From CAIYRG01 sp036273455 (GTDB lineage Bacteria > Pseudomonadota > Alphaproteobacteria > Micropepsales > Micropepsaceae), in NCBI GenBank assembly GCA_036273455.1, contig DASUHP010000079.1, positions 1 through 64,000 on the forward strand: a stretch of DNA of 64,000 nucleotides. The letters are read 5' to 3'. This document shows, piece by piece, positions 53,881-63,101 of the stretch. Below the pieces are notes generated by a model. It was given only the letters and a program-made list of their open reading frames with translations. It ran no database searches and was not told the DNA's origin. A program made the position numbers and the translations under genes. Position 1 is the stretch's first letter, and each line of letters begins with the position of its first letter.

Positions 53881-54303
53881 ATGCTTCGTTTTGACAGTTT
53901 GGGTTTCGTGGAGGCTGAGAAAGCGATTGCCGCTGGAATAGCCGCCGCACGGGCGCGCAACCGCACAATGGCTTTTGCTGTTGCCGACCGGCACGGCGAC
54001 ATGATTGCGACTGCGCGCATGGATGGCGCGCATGCGCGCATCCTCACTCATTCAATGCGCAAAGCCTACACGGCTTCGGTGATGTGCCGGAACACTCTCG
54101 GTTTCAAACGCGATCTTGAGGAGCGTCATGGCGATCTCGCCCAGTGGGGTGATGACCGGCTGACGACATTGCCGGGCGGTCTGGTGGTTCAGTCCAGCGG
54201 GAATTGCGTTGGAGGAGTAGGGGCGGGCGGCGGCGGACCTGATGATGAAGCCGTCGCCAGAGCCATGGTTGAAGCGATGGGGTTTGTGGTCATGGGGCGT
54301 TGA
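53881..54303 (+). CDS. GlcG/HbpS-like heme-degradation-domain protein
   Basis: A 140-residue protein of the GlcG/HbpS family (DUF336): AIAAGIAAARARNRTMAFAV, ADRHGDMIATARMDGA, RKAYTASV and a Gly-rich C-terminus GVGAGGGG. GGAGAGAGG upstream supports the start at 53881. The family includes a heme-binding sensor in Streptomyces and uncharacterised glycolate-operon proteins. It is eight bases upstream of a triple-RidA gene, so they are likely co-translated. Confidence 0.85.
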   Translation: MLRFDSLGFVEAEKAIAAGIAAARARNRTMAFAVADRHGDMIATARMDGAHARILTHSMRKAYTASVMCRNTLGFKRDLEERHGDLAQWGDDRLTTLPGGLVVQSSGNCVGGVGAGGGGPDDEAVARAMVEAMGFVVMGR

Positions 54304-54311
54304 GGGAACAG

Positions 54312-55451
54312 ATGCGCGAATCTTTTCAGTTGCCGCTCCCTGCAGAATATCGCGGGCGCGGTGTCGACCGGATGACCGCGGCCCGCATCGGCAATCTGGT
54401 ATTCACATCCGGAATTTCCGGGATCGATCCGAAAGGCGGAAAACTGGTGGAAGGCCCGGAGCGCCAATTTGCGCAGGCCTTCACCAACCTCGTCGATCTG
54501 TTGGCCAAAGCCGGCGCCGGTCCGGATAGTATAGGGCTGTTGACCGTGTGGATTCCGGCACGCTCGCACCGCGCCTATATCAATCGGGATTGGCTGCAGC
54601 TTTTTCCCACGGCAAACCGGCCGGCGCGCAAAACCAATCAGGCGCCGCTGCCGAAGGGGGTCGAAGTCCAGCTCATGGCCTGTTGCGTCACCGGCGAAAG
54701 GCGCGTGCCGATCGAAATTCCGGGTTTGTCGCACAAGGATCCCCTGCCCATGGGGGCGCGGCTGGGCCGATATGTATTCTCATCGGTGATCGCACCTGAA
54801 GATCCCGCCAATGGCAAACTCGTGGAGGGCGCACTGGCGCAGATCGACTGTGCGTTCGAGAACATGAACCGGTTCATGAAATCGGCCGGCGGATCGGATG
54901 CCGACATCAATCATGTCTGGGTCTTTCTGAAGGACTTTGCCTGGCAGCCGGATATGGTGAAGCGCTGGGTTGACGATTATCCTGGTTTCGGCGACCGGCC
55001 CGCGCGCAAGACTCTGCCTTACGATCTGGCTGGCGAGACTCAGATTCAGGTGCAGTTGACGGGTGTCATGGGGGAACGGCGCAAGAATTACGAAATTCCG
55101 GGCGTCGGCCATGACGATCCTATTCCCATGGCTTCCAGGATCGGGCCGCTGCTGCAATCGTCTGGAATGTTCGGCATCGATTGTGCAACCGGAAAGCGGG
55201 TCGAGGGATTGTCCGCGCAGCAGGATAAGGCACTCCAGAATATCCGTGCACTGCTGGATCAGAGCGGTGCCGCGGCCGAGAACATCCTGCATCTGACCGT
55301 GATGCTGCAGGATTACGGTGATGCTGCGCAGGTTTCCGCGGCGCTCAAGGACTTTTTCCCGGACAATGACAGGGCCCCCGCGATAAAATTCACCGCCTAT
55401 CGCATGCCCGAGCACTGGCGGGTGCAATTCCACGTCACGGCTGTCATTTGA
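54312..55451 (+). CDS. three-domain RidA/YjgF fusion protein
   Basis: A 379-residue protein made of three tandem RidA (YjgF/YER057c/UK114) domains at about residues 15-128, 132-254 and 255-379. Each begins with an A/P-R/G-x(2)GxLxxSS/TSG-type segment (for example RIGNLVFTSGISGIDPKGG and RIGPLLQSSGMFGIDCATG) and ends with a V-x-V/F-Q-x(4-6) strand. Standard RidA is a homotrimer of one domain that hydrolyses reactive enamine/imine intermediates, with Arg105 essential. In domains 1 and 2 the Arg position is not conserved (QAPLPKG; YDLAGET); domain 3 keeps an Arg (YRMPEHW). GAGGGA supports ATG 54312. Possibly a covalent trimer with one active site. Confidence 0.88.
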   Translation: MRESFQLPLPAEYRGRGVDRMTAARIGNLVFTSGISGIDPKGGKLVEGPERQFAQAFTNLVDLLAKAGAGPDSIGLLTVWIPARSHRAYINRDWLQLFPTANRPARKTNQAPLPKGVEVQLMACCVTGERRVPIEIPGLSHKDPLPMGARLGRYVFSSVIAPEDPANGKLVEGALAQIDCAFENMNRFMKSAGGSDADINHVWVFLKDFAWQPDMVKRWVDDYPGFGDRPARKTLPYDLAGETQIQVQLTGVMGERRKNYEIPGVGHDDPIPMASRIGPLLQSSGMFGIDCATGKRVEGLSAQQDKALQNIRALLDQSGAAAENILHLTVMLQDYGDAAQVSAALKDFFPDNDRAPAIKFTAYRMPEHWRVQFHVTAVI

Positions 55452-55523
55452 ATGTAAGGTGCCTTTGGCGCTGTCGCCGCAGATTTGCTATAATGCCGGC
55501 GGAGCAAGTCGGGTCCGAATTGC

Positions 55524-56393
55524 ATGCGCGGGCTTGGGGGCAAGCTGCCGGTTTCGGCAACCATCATCGCCAAAAATGAAGCTGACCGCATATCACGGAC
55601 GATCCGCAGTGTTCGCGATTGGGCCGATGAGATCATCGTTGTCGATTCGGGAAGTGCCGACGAAACGGTGGAAATAGCGCAGGCGCTCGGCGCGAAAGTA
55701 TTTTTCAATCCATGGCCGGGTTATGGCCCGCAAAAGCGCTTTGCGGAAGCGCTGTGCCGCAACAAATGGGTGTTCAATATCGACGCCGATGAAGAAGTGA
55801 CTCCGGAGCTGGAGGGCGAAATCCGGGATCTGTTCGCCAGCGGCTCACCGCCAGCAAAGGCGTTCGCAGTCAAGACCTATTGCGTGTTCCCGTTCGAGGA
55901 CAAACCGCGGCGGTTGGCAATCTCGATGGAACATGGGCGCCTCTACCACACGGATTTCGCCCGCTTCAAAGACAGCACGGTACATGATTCGATCGTGCTT
56001 TGCGACGGTGGAAAACCTGTGCTGCTGAAGCACGGGCTGAATCATTATTTATTCCGTTCGCACGCGCACGCAGTCGAGAAGGTCAATTTCTATTCCTCGA
56101 TGCAGGCCGAAGATCTGTTTCGCAAGGGACGGAACCCAGCTGCGGTAAAAATCGTGCTGACGCCGATTTGGGCATTCTTCAAGGCCTATGTGCTGCGCGG
56201 ATATTTCCGTTACGGCGTGGACGGTGTCATCCGCAGTTATATTTATGCCTTCTCGCGTCTCATTCGCCTGGCCAAAACGCGGGAGAGGTTTCAGGAGCAG
56301 CACTATCAGTCGGCCAAACGCGAGGTGTCTGTTCAAATGCAGGCTCCGGGCCACGATCGCAATCGGGTCCCGGAGCGCACGCCGGCACTATAG
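55524..56393 (+). CDS. family 2 glycosyltransferase (WaaE/KdtX-like)
   Basis: A 289-residue GT2 enzyme: VSATIIAKNEADRISRTIRS (residues 9-28), DEIIVVDSGSADET (DxD equivalent region about 36-49), WVFNIDADEEVTPEL and later KHGLNHYLFRS. It resembles LPS core beta-1,4-glucosyltransferases. Start ATG 55524 lies 72 bases after the RidA gene. The chain ends in a basic tail without a transmembrane segment. The acceptor is unknown. Confidence 0.85.
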   Translation: MRGLGGKLPVSATIIAKNEADRISRTIRSVRDWADEIIVVDSGSADETVEIAQALGAKVFFNPWPGYGPQKRFAEALCRNKWVFNIDADEEVTPELEGEIRDLFASGSPPAKAFAVKTYCVFPFEDKPRRLAISMEHGRLYHTDFARFKDSTVHDSIVLCDGGKPVLLKHGLNHYLFRSHAHAVEKVNFYSSMQAEDLFRKGRNPAAVKIVLTPIWAFFKAYVLRGYFRYGVDGVIRSYIYAFSRLIRLAKTRERFQEQHYQSAKREVSVQMQAPGHDRNRVPERTPAL

Positions 56394-56403
56394 AACTCAT
56401 GCT

Positions 56404-56562
56404 TCAGTGCATCCGCTGCTGATTGACGTGCTGCTGTGCCTCCTGTGTGGTCGGGACTTTGCCGCCGGTGAGCTTGTCTATCGCTTCCGGAAGGTATTTT
56501 GATAAGCCTGTGAGCAAGTGGTCTTTGGACATCCCGGTTTCTTTGGTGAGCCAATTCACCAT
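56404..56562 (-). pseudogene. YidB/DUF937-like fragment, possibly a remnant
   Basis: On the minus strand an uninterrupted 52-codon frame reads MVNWLTKETGMSKDHLLTGL, then SKYLPEAIDKLTGGKVPTTQ, then EAQQHVNQQRMH. This matches the C-terminal part of YidB/DUF937 proteins (TGMSxDxLL...LPxAVDKLTPxG...P). The N-terminal part is missing; the frame upstream is Arg-rich and does not resemble the family. So this is either a remnant or a very short gene. No strong ribosome site. Confidence 0.45.
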
Positions 56563-56805
56563 GTCCGTTCCAGGCACTGGGATTCGTCTGCGCCGTGCGC
56601 ACCAGCGTGAGGCGCCAAGATATTTATCTCCGTACGGACGAGCTGAACTCGGTGCTTTGGGCGGGACAGAAGTTGGGACAGAAGCCCTCGCGGTAATGAT
56701 GGCAGATCACAGCGCCGCGAGGTTCAACTCACACCTCAAGGCGCAACGGAACAGGGTCCCGCGCAGTACCGTTGGCAGTAAAGAGATTTCCCGCCGGAGG
56801 CGTCA
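56563..56805. other. intergenic region before the YihY/BrkB gene
   Basis: Together with the YidB-like fragment it forms a 412-bp gap. It contains a direct repeat GGGACAGAAG (near 56664 and 56675) and GGAGG (56794-56798) that serves the YihY gene. Otherwise I see nothing in it. Confidence 0.4.
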
Positions 56806-57714
56806 ATGTTCCAGCGCATCATCTATCTTGGTAAAACCAGTTTTGCGCTGTGGAGTAAAAAGCGGGCCGCCAGCCGTGGCGCAGCGATCGCTTTCTACAC
56901 CGTCACATCTATCGCGCCGATCATTCTGCTGGTGATCGCGATTGCGGGGCTGGTGTATGGAGAAGCGGCGGCCCGCGGAGCCGTCTTCGGGCAGCTCAGC
57001 GGGTTACTCGGCGCGAAATCCGCAGGGATGCTGCAAAGCACCATTGCAGGTGCCGCAGGAAAAGGCGGCAGTATCGCGGCCACCGCGATCTCGGTGATCA
57101 TGCTGTTGCTCAGCGTCTCGGGCGTGTTTGTCGAACTGGAAGATGCTGTGAATGACCTCTGGGACGCGAAGCAGGAGGGCGGTATCACAGGTATGGCGAA
57201 GTCCCGGCTGATCAGTCTCGGACTGGTGATTGGGCTTGGATTCGTGCTGATTGTCTCATTGGTGGTGGAAACGGCGCTCAAGGCTTTCACATCCATGCTC
57301 CCGTTCGGTGGCGTGGTGGGTCTGGCCGTCAGCTTTGTGGTGTCTCTGGCACTCACATCGCTGATGTTCAGCGCGATATTGAAATTCGTACCGCAAAAAC
57401 CCGTTGCCTGGCGAGACGTTTGGATCGGCGGCGTGGTGACGGCAGTTCTCTTTGAGATTGGCAAATTACTGCTTGGCATCTATCTCGGCCGCAGCAGCAG
57501 TTTCTCCAGCCTCGGCGCCGCGGGCGCCCTGATCGCGCTGTTGATCTGGATTTATTACACCGCCCAGATATTCATGTTCGGCGCAGCCTTCACGCGCGTC
57601 TACGCAGAAGGCGACAAGGCGCTGGCCGATGGCAGCAAGGAAGCCGTTTCGGCGCAGGACAGGAAGCGGCAGCCTGGACGTCAGCGAGAACTGGAAAGCG
57701 CCAGCCGCCGCTAA
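56806..57714 (+). CDS. YihY/BrkB family inner-membrane protein
   Basis: A 302-residue protein with six helices: GAAIAFYTVTSIAPIILLVI near the N-terminus, then VFVELEDAVNDLWDAKQE, LIWIYYTAQIFMFGAAFTRV near the C-terminus, all family hallmarks. The cytoplasmic tail is basic and polar. GGAGG upstream supports the start. Family function is poorly defined; not an RNase, despite an old RNase BN annotation. Convergent with the metallo-hydrolase. Confidence 0.9.
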   Translation: MFQRIIYLGKTSFALWSKKRAASRGAAIAFYTVTSIAPIILLVIAIAGLVYGEAAARGAVFGQLSGLLGAKSAGMLQSTIAGAAGKGGSIAATAISVIMLLLSVSGVFVELEDAVNDLWDAKQEGGITGMAKSRLISLGLVIGLGFVLIVSLVVETALKAFTSMLPFGGVVGLAVSFVVSLALTSLMFSAILKFVPQKPVAWRDVWIGGVVTAVLFEIGKLLLGIYLGRSSSFSSLGAAGALIALLIWIYYTAQIFMFGAAFTRVYAEGDKALADGSKEAVSAQDRKRQPGRQRELESASRR

Positions 57715-57715
57715 A

Positions 57716-59332
57716 CTACCTGCGTTCGGCGGCTCTAACAACTGCGGCAGCCTGCGCGTAATCGCCCATGCTGCCATGGCCGCCGGCAAATTTCTCAGGC
57801 TTTAGGCCCAATTTGTCGACTGCGTGGATCACCGCCGCCAAATTCGGATTCGACTTTTCAACCGCCGGACCGGGATTCCAGATATCGGTGATCAGGCCAA
57901 GTCTTGCCTCCGGCACCCAGCCCATCAGCATGTCGGCGGCATGGGGATTTTCGATCGGGAAGAAATCCACTTCGCGGCTGCCTTCCTTCGCTGTCCATTT
58001 GCCGGACACTTCAATGACTTTGGGCGTGAATTTCTGCTTCGGCGCATTCCAGTCGAGAGTGTAAGGGCGTGACAGTGCCCTGCGGAAATAATCGCCATCG
58101 CCCGGACCCACGACAATGGTGGCGCCTTCGGCCGCGAATTGCCGCATACCGCCGACATGATCGACGTGGTGATGCGACAGTACGAGGTAGCGAATCGGTT
58201 TGCCGGGGTAACGCTGATGCGCCAGCGCCAGATGAGCAATCGCCTGGCCGTCATCATTGGGCGCTTCCATCGCCACCAGATAGGGGCCCATGTCGATGAA
58301 CACGGTATTGTGGGTCCAGCCCTGGGTTTCGCTGACATAGGGCGCGATATCGACAATCGTCGGCTTCGTGCCGTCATCGCCATACATGGTGTCGGAATCG
58401 AAATAGAAGCTGGAATATTGCCGCCTGATCACCCAGTGGAACGGGGTTATGCGCGGATCGGCGGGTTTGGCCGCTTTTGCCAGTTGGTCTGCGGGGATCG
58501 CGAATGTGTTGGCCGGCAGCACGGGGTTGACGGTGATGTTCTGCACGGTCATGTCGGCAACTTTCATGCCGTTCAGTGTATAGGACGCGTGGAACGGCAT
58601 TTTGGTGCCGGCCACATCGCGCCAGTCGGAAAACTGCGCGTCAAATGCGGAGTCGCCCTCCAATGCATCCCAATCAGGCGTGCGGACGCGCGCGGGCAGA
58701 TTGGTTGCCGGATCGAACATGACAATGAAAGTGCCGTAATCGCTTCTGTACTGGGCGGCCGGGTATGTTTTCCCACCCACCGTCTGATCAGCAATCGCCG
58801 AGACACGGTCGGGATGCTCTTTCATAAGACGCACGACATCGAGGCGTTCAAGCTCGCGCAGTGTCACCGTCAAACGGCGGCTTGAAAATGTTTGCGCGGG
58901 TTTGCCATCCACCAAAATGGCGCGTTTGGGCGTCCTTCCATTGGAAGCATTATTCCCGACGACCCAACCTGCTTGCGGCGTCACCACTTCGGTGAAGATG
59001 CGCCGCGTCCCGTCATCATTCTTGGGCCGATTCCATTCGTTCCGGGTCAGCTCGCGCACAAAATCCCGGCTCTGCACCAGATCGGAATAGCCGACATCGG
59101 GTTTGTCGGGGGTTGCCACCGAATAGGACTCTCCCGGATCCCACTGCAGTAGATGCGCGCGCAAAGTGATGGTCTTGAGCGCCGCGACTTTATCGCCACC
59201 CATTGCGGCCCATGCGGCATCGACTCTGGCTTGCGGAGTTGTCGCCGGTGCCGCAACCAGCCGGGCGGTCAGCACAAGGGCCGTCGCCGTTCCCAAAAGC
59301 AGCGCTGCACTCGCGCCCGTCCATTTCATCAT
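57716..59332 (-). CDS. exported metallo-beta-lactamase-fold hydrolase
   Basis: A 538-residue protein with signal peptide ending near LVAAPAT. Residues about 25-300 form a region of unknown structure with WxxxV...DMTVQNITVN blocks; the C-terminal MBL domain holds LVLSHHHVDHVGG (zinc HxHxDH) and ADMLMGWVPEARLG. GGGAGGA precedes the double ATG at 59332. Substrate is not evident. Divergent from sppA. Confidence 0.8.
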   Translation of the reverse strand: MMKWTGASAALLLGTATALVLTARLVAAPATTPQARVDAAWAAMGGDKVAALKTITLRAHLLQWDPGESYSVATPDKPDVGYSDLVQSRDFVRELTRNEWNRPKNDDGTRRIFTEVVTPQAGWVVGNNASNGRTPKRAILVDGKPAQTFSSRRLTVTLRELERLDVVRLMKEHPDRVSAIADQTVGGKTYPAAQYRSDYGTFIVMFDPATNLPARVRTPDWDALEGDSAFDAQFSDWRDVAGTKMPFHASYTLNGMKVADMTVQNITVNPVLPANTFAIPADQLAKAAKPADPRITPFHWVIRRQYSSFYFDSDTMYGDDGTKPTIVDIAPYVSETQGWTHNTVFIDMGPYLVAMEAPNDDGQAIAHLALAHQRYPGKPIRYLVLSHHHVDHVGGMRQFAAEGATIVVGPGDGDYFRRALSRPYTLDWNAPKQKFTPKVIEVSGKWTAKEGSREVDFFPIENPHAADMLMGWVPEARLGLITDIWNPGPAVEKSNPNLAAVIHAVDKLGLKPEKFAGGHGSMGDYAQAAAVVRAAERR

Positions 59333-59430
59333 GATGTCCTCCCACCGAAACTCCTGATCTGCGATATACAGGAGGCGACGGTGCGCTGTCATTGGTTTCG
59401 GTGCCGGCGCGTCATCACGGGAGGCAAGTG

Positions 59431-61206
59431 ATGTTTGTGCTGCACTGGTTATGGGCAATCACCCGCAAGGTGTTGAATGCGGTAGCAGGCGTGATCGTGT
59501 TCCTCGTTCTGGCCACCATCATCATTATCGTGGTGGGTGCGATCAGGGGCGATGGCATTGCCTCGAACAGCGTGCTCGAACTCGACCTTCGCAGTGCAAT
59601 GGACGACAAGGCCGCGCCCGGGCTGTTTGCGCTGGGCGGCAATAAACTTTCCATAATGGATGTGGTCCTGGGGCTCGATGCCGCTTCGCGCGATTCCCGC
59701 GTGAAAGGCATTCTGGTCAGGGTGGGATCGGGCGACCTCTCACAGCCGAAGGGCGAAGAGCTGCGGGATGCGTTCAAGCGCTTCCAGAGCGCCGGCAAAT
59801 TCGTGATGGCCCACTCGCAGTCTTTCTATTCGGGCAGTCTCGGCGATTATATCGCCGTCTCCACGGCAGATCAGATCTGGATGCAGCCGGTCTCGACATT
59901 CTTCGGTGGCGGCGAATCTGCGATAACACCATTCCTCAAGGGCCTTTTCGACAAAATCCAGGCCGAGCCGCAATTCGTGCAGCGCTATGAGTACAAGAAT
60001 GCGGTGAACATGTTCACCGAAAGTGATTACACGCCCGCCCATCGCGAAGCGACCATGCGGCTGTTGCAATCCTGGTACGATTCGGCTGTTTCGGAAGCAG
60101 CCGCGGACCGCCATCTTGACCGCGGGGCGCTCACGACCGTCCTCGACCAGAGCCCATCGCTGGCAGAATTCGTGAAGCGAAAGGGGCTGATCACGAATAT
60201 CGGCTATGAAGACGAAGCGCGCGATACGGCGCGGCGCCGCGCCGGGTCCGGGGCCCGAGTCGTGGATTTTGCCCGGTATCGTCAGGCGACGCGGGACCGG
60301 GGCGCAGGTTTCGGCGCACCGCAAGTCGCATTCATCCACGCCGCTGGCGATATAGTCGAAGGCAAGCAGAATTCACCATTGAGCGCAGCGGGAGCCGGAA
60401 TAGCCGGGGATACCTATGCGGATGCGATCCGCGCCGCCGCTGCCGACCGTAGCGTGAAAGCGATTTTGCTTCGCATCGACTCGCCCGGCGGATCGGCAAT
60501 CGCATCGGACCAGATTCTTCATGCCCTGAAGCGTGCGCATGCCGCCGGCAAACCCATCGTGGTCAGCATGGGATCAGTGGCGGCGTCGGGCGGCTATTAC
60601 ATCGCCATGGCGGCGGACCGCATTGTGGCTGAACCGGGAACATTGACCGGATCGATCGGCGTGTTCCTTGGCAAGTTTGTCGTCGCGAAGACGGGGCAGT
60701 TGATCGGCGTCGATGCGCGCGATCTCGGCGTCGGCAAAAATGCAAATTTCAATTCGCCGGTGACGCCATGGGATTCCGCGCAGCTGGAAAACGTCAACGC
60801 ACAGGCCGATGCGGTGTATAATGATTTCGTCGCCAATGTGGCCGGGGGGCGCAAGATGCCGGCGTCACAGATTCAGGAAGTCGCGCGCGGTCGGGTGTGG
60901 ACGGGAGCTGATGCGAAAATCCATGGTCTTGTCGACGAACTCGGCGGATTCTGGCTGGCGGTCGACGATGTGAAGCGCTTAAGCGGAATTGCGCCGCAAA
61001 CGCAGGTCGCATTCAAAATCTACCCCCGGCCGCGCGGTTTCTTCGGCACGGTGTCGCGGCTTGCGGACGATTCGCCGGAGACCATTCAGGCGCTGGACCG
61101 ATTGGCGGCGTTGCTGGACTCCGCGCCGATGCGCCTGTTTATGAGGGTTTTCGGCGCGGCCCCCAACGGGACAGCCGAACTCAAAGCTGACGGTCTGCCC
61201 AACTGA
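59431..61206 (+). CDS. sppA: signal peptide peptidase SppA, 67-kDa type
   Basis: A 591-residue inner-membrane protease with a helix at about residues 11-40 and two SppA-fold repeats. Catalytic Lys is in YEYKNAVNMFTE and Ser in VVSMGSVAASGGYYIAMAAD, with LLRIDSPGGSAIASDQ preceding. It degrades cleaved signal peptides. GGGAGG upstream fixes the start at 59431; the frame opens at 59392. First gene of a tight five-gene operon. Confidence 0.93.
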   Translation: MFVLHWLWAITRKVLNAVAGVIVFLVLATIIIIVVGAIRGDGIASNSVLELDLRSAMDDKAAPGLFALGGNKLSIMDVVLGLDAASRDSRVKGILVRVGSGDLSQPKGEELRDAFKRFQSAGKFVMAHSQSFYSGSLGDYIAVSTADQIWMQPVSTFFGGGESAITPFLKGLFDKIQAEPQFVQRYEYKNAVNMFTESDYTPAHREATMRLLQSWYDSAVSEAAADRHLDRGALTTVLDQSPSLAEFVKRKGLITNIGYEDEARDTARRRAGSGARVVDFARYRQATRDRGAGFGAPQVAFIHAAGDIVEGKQNSPLSAAGAGIAGDTYADAIRAAAADRSVKAILLRIDSPGGSAIASDQILHALKRAHAAGKPIVVSMGSVAASGGYYIAMAADRIVAEPGTLTGSIGVFLGKFVVAKTGQLIGVDARDLGVGKNANFNSPVTPWDSAQLENVNAQADAVYNDFVANVAGGRKMPASQIQEVARGRVWTGADAKIHGLVDELGGFWLAVDDVKRLSGIAPQTQVAFKIYPRPRGFFGTVSRLADDSPETIQALDRLAALLDSAPMRLFMRVFGAAPNGTAELKADGLPN

Positions 61207-61213
61207 GAACGGG

Positions 61214-62146
61214 GTGCCTTTCGTGCCGAGCGTCATTGTTCCAGCGCGCAACGGCTTTGAACAGACGTCGATGTGCCTCGCAACGCTGTTGCATTCCTTC
61301 GGGCGTTTGAACCTGAAATGCGAATTCATCCTCGTGGATGATGCCTCCGATGAGCCGGAGCGCATCCAGGAAGTATTCCGGAATCACCGCGCGGCCGCCC
61401 GGGGGCACGAGACCAAAATCATCCGTTCACGCAAGCATCAACATTATTCGCGTGTATTTGCCATCGGCCAGCATTTCGCCACGCGGGACGCGGTGTTCTT
61501 CATCAGCAACGACATGGTGGTGACACCCTGGTTCCTGAACGCGCTGCTGCTCGTCTCATCTGTGTCACGGGAATTCGGAATTGTCCGCGGTACGTCGAAT
61601 TATGTCGACAGCCATCCGGAGCACGTGATCGAGCCAAAGGACGTTATGAAGGACTATCGCGACGTCGAGAATTTTTCGCAGCGCATGTTCGCCGCACAAG
61701 GCTGTGCCGTGGTTGAAGACCATATCCTGTCCGGCGATGCGATTCTGGTCAGACGCGAGCTGATCGACAGGATCGGTGTCGTGGATATGCGGTATTTCGG
61801 TTATTTCGGCGATATAGATTACGGCATGCGAACTCAGCTTGCCGGGTACAAGCTCATCTGCGCGAAGGGCGCGTGGCTGTTCCACCACGGCGGCGGTTAT
61901 GTAAAGCGGGAAATGCTGCGTGACGGGATCACCGTCGATCAGGCGCGCGAAAGAAGGTTGGCGCTGGTGGAAGACGCCTATCGCGCATTCCGCGGCAAAT
62001 GGCGTATCGAACAGCCGGCACTATGGGAGGGCGGCAGACATGCGGCCTCATTGAACTTCCACCAGCTTGCGCGCCAACACGCCGAAAGAGTCTCATTGCG
62101 ATATGATTTCCCATCCGCTGCGATGGACGATCTCGAGATAATCTGA
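61214..62146 (+). CDS. family 2 glycosyltransferase
   Basis: A 310-residue GT2 protein with a GTG start seven bases after sppA. N-terminal VSVIVPARNGFEQTSM-like segment (SVIVPARNGFEQTS), LVDDASDEP acceptor loop and RGTSNYVDS. It lacks a membrane helix. YFGYFGDIDYGMR carries a DxD-like element. Adjacent to sppA and an HDAC-like gene; acceptor unknown. Confidence 0.82.
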   Translation: MPFVPSVIVPARNGFEQTSMCLATLLHSFGRLNLKCEFILVDDASDEPERIQEVFRNHRAAARGHETKIIRSRKHQHYSRVFAIGQHFATRDAVFFISNDMVVTPWFLNALLLVSSVSREFGIVRGTSNYVDSHPEHVIEPKDVMKDYRDVENFSQRMFAAQGCAVVEDHILSGDAILVRRELIDRIGVVDMRYFGYFGDIDYGMRTQLAGYKLICAKGAWLFHHGGGYVKREMLRDGITVDQARERRLALVEDAYRAFRGKWRIEQPALWEGGRHAASLNFHQLARQHAERVSLRYDFPSAAMDDLEII

Positions 62147-62153
62147 GAAGCAA

Positions 62154-63092
62154 ATGACAACAGCATTGATCACCCACCCGGACTGTTTGCGGCATGAATT
62201 GCCTCCGGGGCATCCCGAACGGCCGGCCCGGCTGGCGACGGTCCTCAAATTGCTGGATACGCCGGAATTCTCCGGATTGTTGCGGCGCGAAGCCCCGATT
62301 GCCGAGATCGCGTCCTTGACCCGGGCACATACTGAAGAACATGTACGGACGATTTTGGACGCGATCCCAAAAAGCGGGTTTGCCGGAATTGATTCCGACA
62401 CACTGGTATCGCCCGGAAGCGGCGATGCCGCACTCCGGGCAGCGGGCGCTGCTGTGCTGGCCGTCGATATGGTGATGGCCGGCGAAGCGAAAAATGCGTT
62501 TTGCGCGGTACGGCCGCCGGGTCACCACGCCACACCGACGCAGGCGATGGGCTTTTGCCTGTTCAACAGTGTCGCCATTGGCGCGCTGCATGCGCGCGCC
62601 GTTCACGGCTGCAAGCGAGTGGCAGTGGTCGATTTCGACGTGCATCACGGCAACGGCACACAGGATATTTTCTCGCCTGATCCGGAGCTGTTTTACGCAT
62701 CAACCCATCAGTGGCCGCTCTATCCGGGAACCGGGCGAATCGGCGAGACCGGCGTCGACCATAATGTGGTGAACCGTCCATTGCGGCCAGGCGACGGGGG
62801 CGAGGCCTTTCGCCAGGCCATGCAAACTGGAATTCTGCCGGTATTGTCGGCGTTCAAGCCGGAGTTCCTGCTGATATCGGCCGGCTTCGATGCGCATCGC
62901 GCCGACCCGCTGGCGCAGTTGCGCCTCGACGAAGACGATTTTGCCTGGGCCACCGCGGCACTGTGCGCGCTCGCGGATCGGGTCTGCGGGGGCCGCGTTG
63001 TCTCGGCGCTGGAGGGCGGCTATGACCTTGAGGCAACGGCGCGTTCGGCACAGGCACATGTGCGGGCGCTGATGGCCGCTTCACGGAGCTAG
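62154..63092 (+). CDS. histone deacetylase-like amidohydrolase
   Basis: A 312-residue class-II HDAC-like protein: HPERPARLATVLKLL (about 20-34), CAVRPPGHHATPTQAMGFCL, VDFDVHHGNGTQDIF (zinc ligands Asp, His) and ISAGFDAHRADPLAQ. These prokaryotic enzymes deacetylate small amides, polyamines or acetylated proteins. Seven bases after the glycosyltransferase. Confidence 0.93.
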   Translation: MTTALITHPDCLRHELPPGHPERPARLATVLKLLDTPEFSGLLRREAPIAEIASLTRAHTEEHVRTILDAIPKSGFAGIDSDTLVSPGSGDAALRAAGAAVLAVDMVMAGEAKNAFCAVRPPGHHATPTQAMGFCLFNSVAIGALHARAVHGCKRVAVVDFDVHHGNGTQDIFSPDPELFYASTHQWPLYPGTGRIGETGVDHNVVNRPLRPGDGGEAFRQAMQTGILPVLSAFKPEFLLISAGFDAHRADPLAQLRLDEDDFAWATAALCALADRVCGGRVVSALEGGYDLEATARSAQAHVRALMAASRS

Positions 63093-63101
63093 TGCACTGG
63101 T

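Noticed and set aside
56423..56935. 170-residue plus-strand frame across the gap before the YihY gene
   Set aside because: No ribosome site and no motif; it overlaps the YihY start and is opposite the YidB-like fragment.
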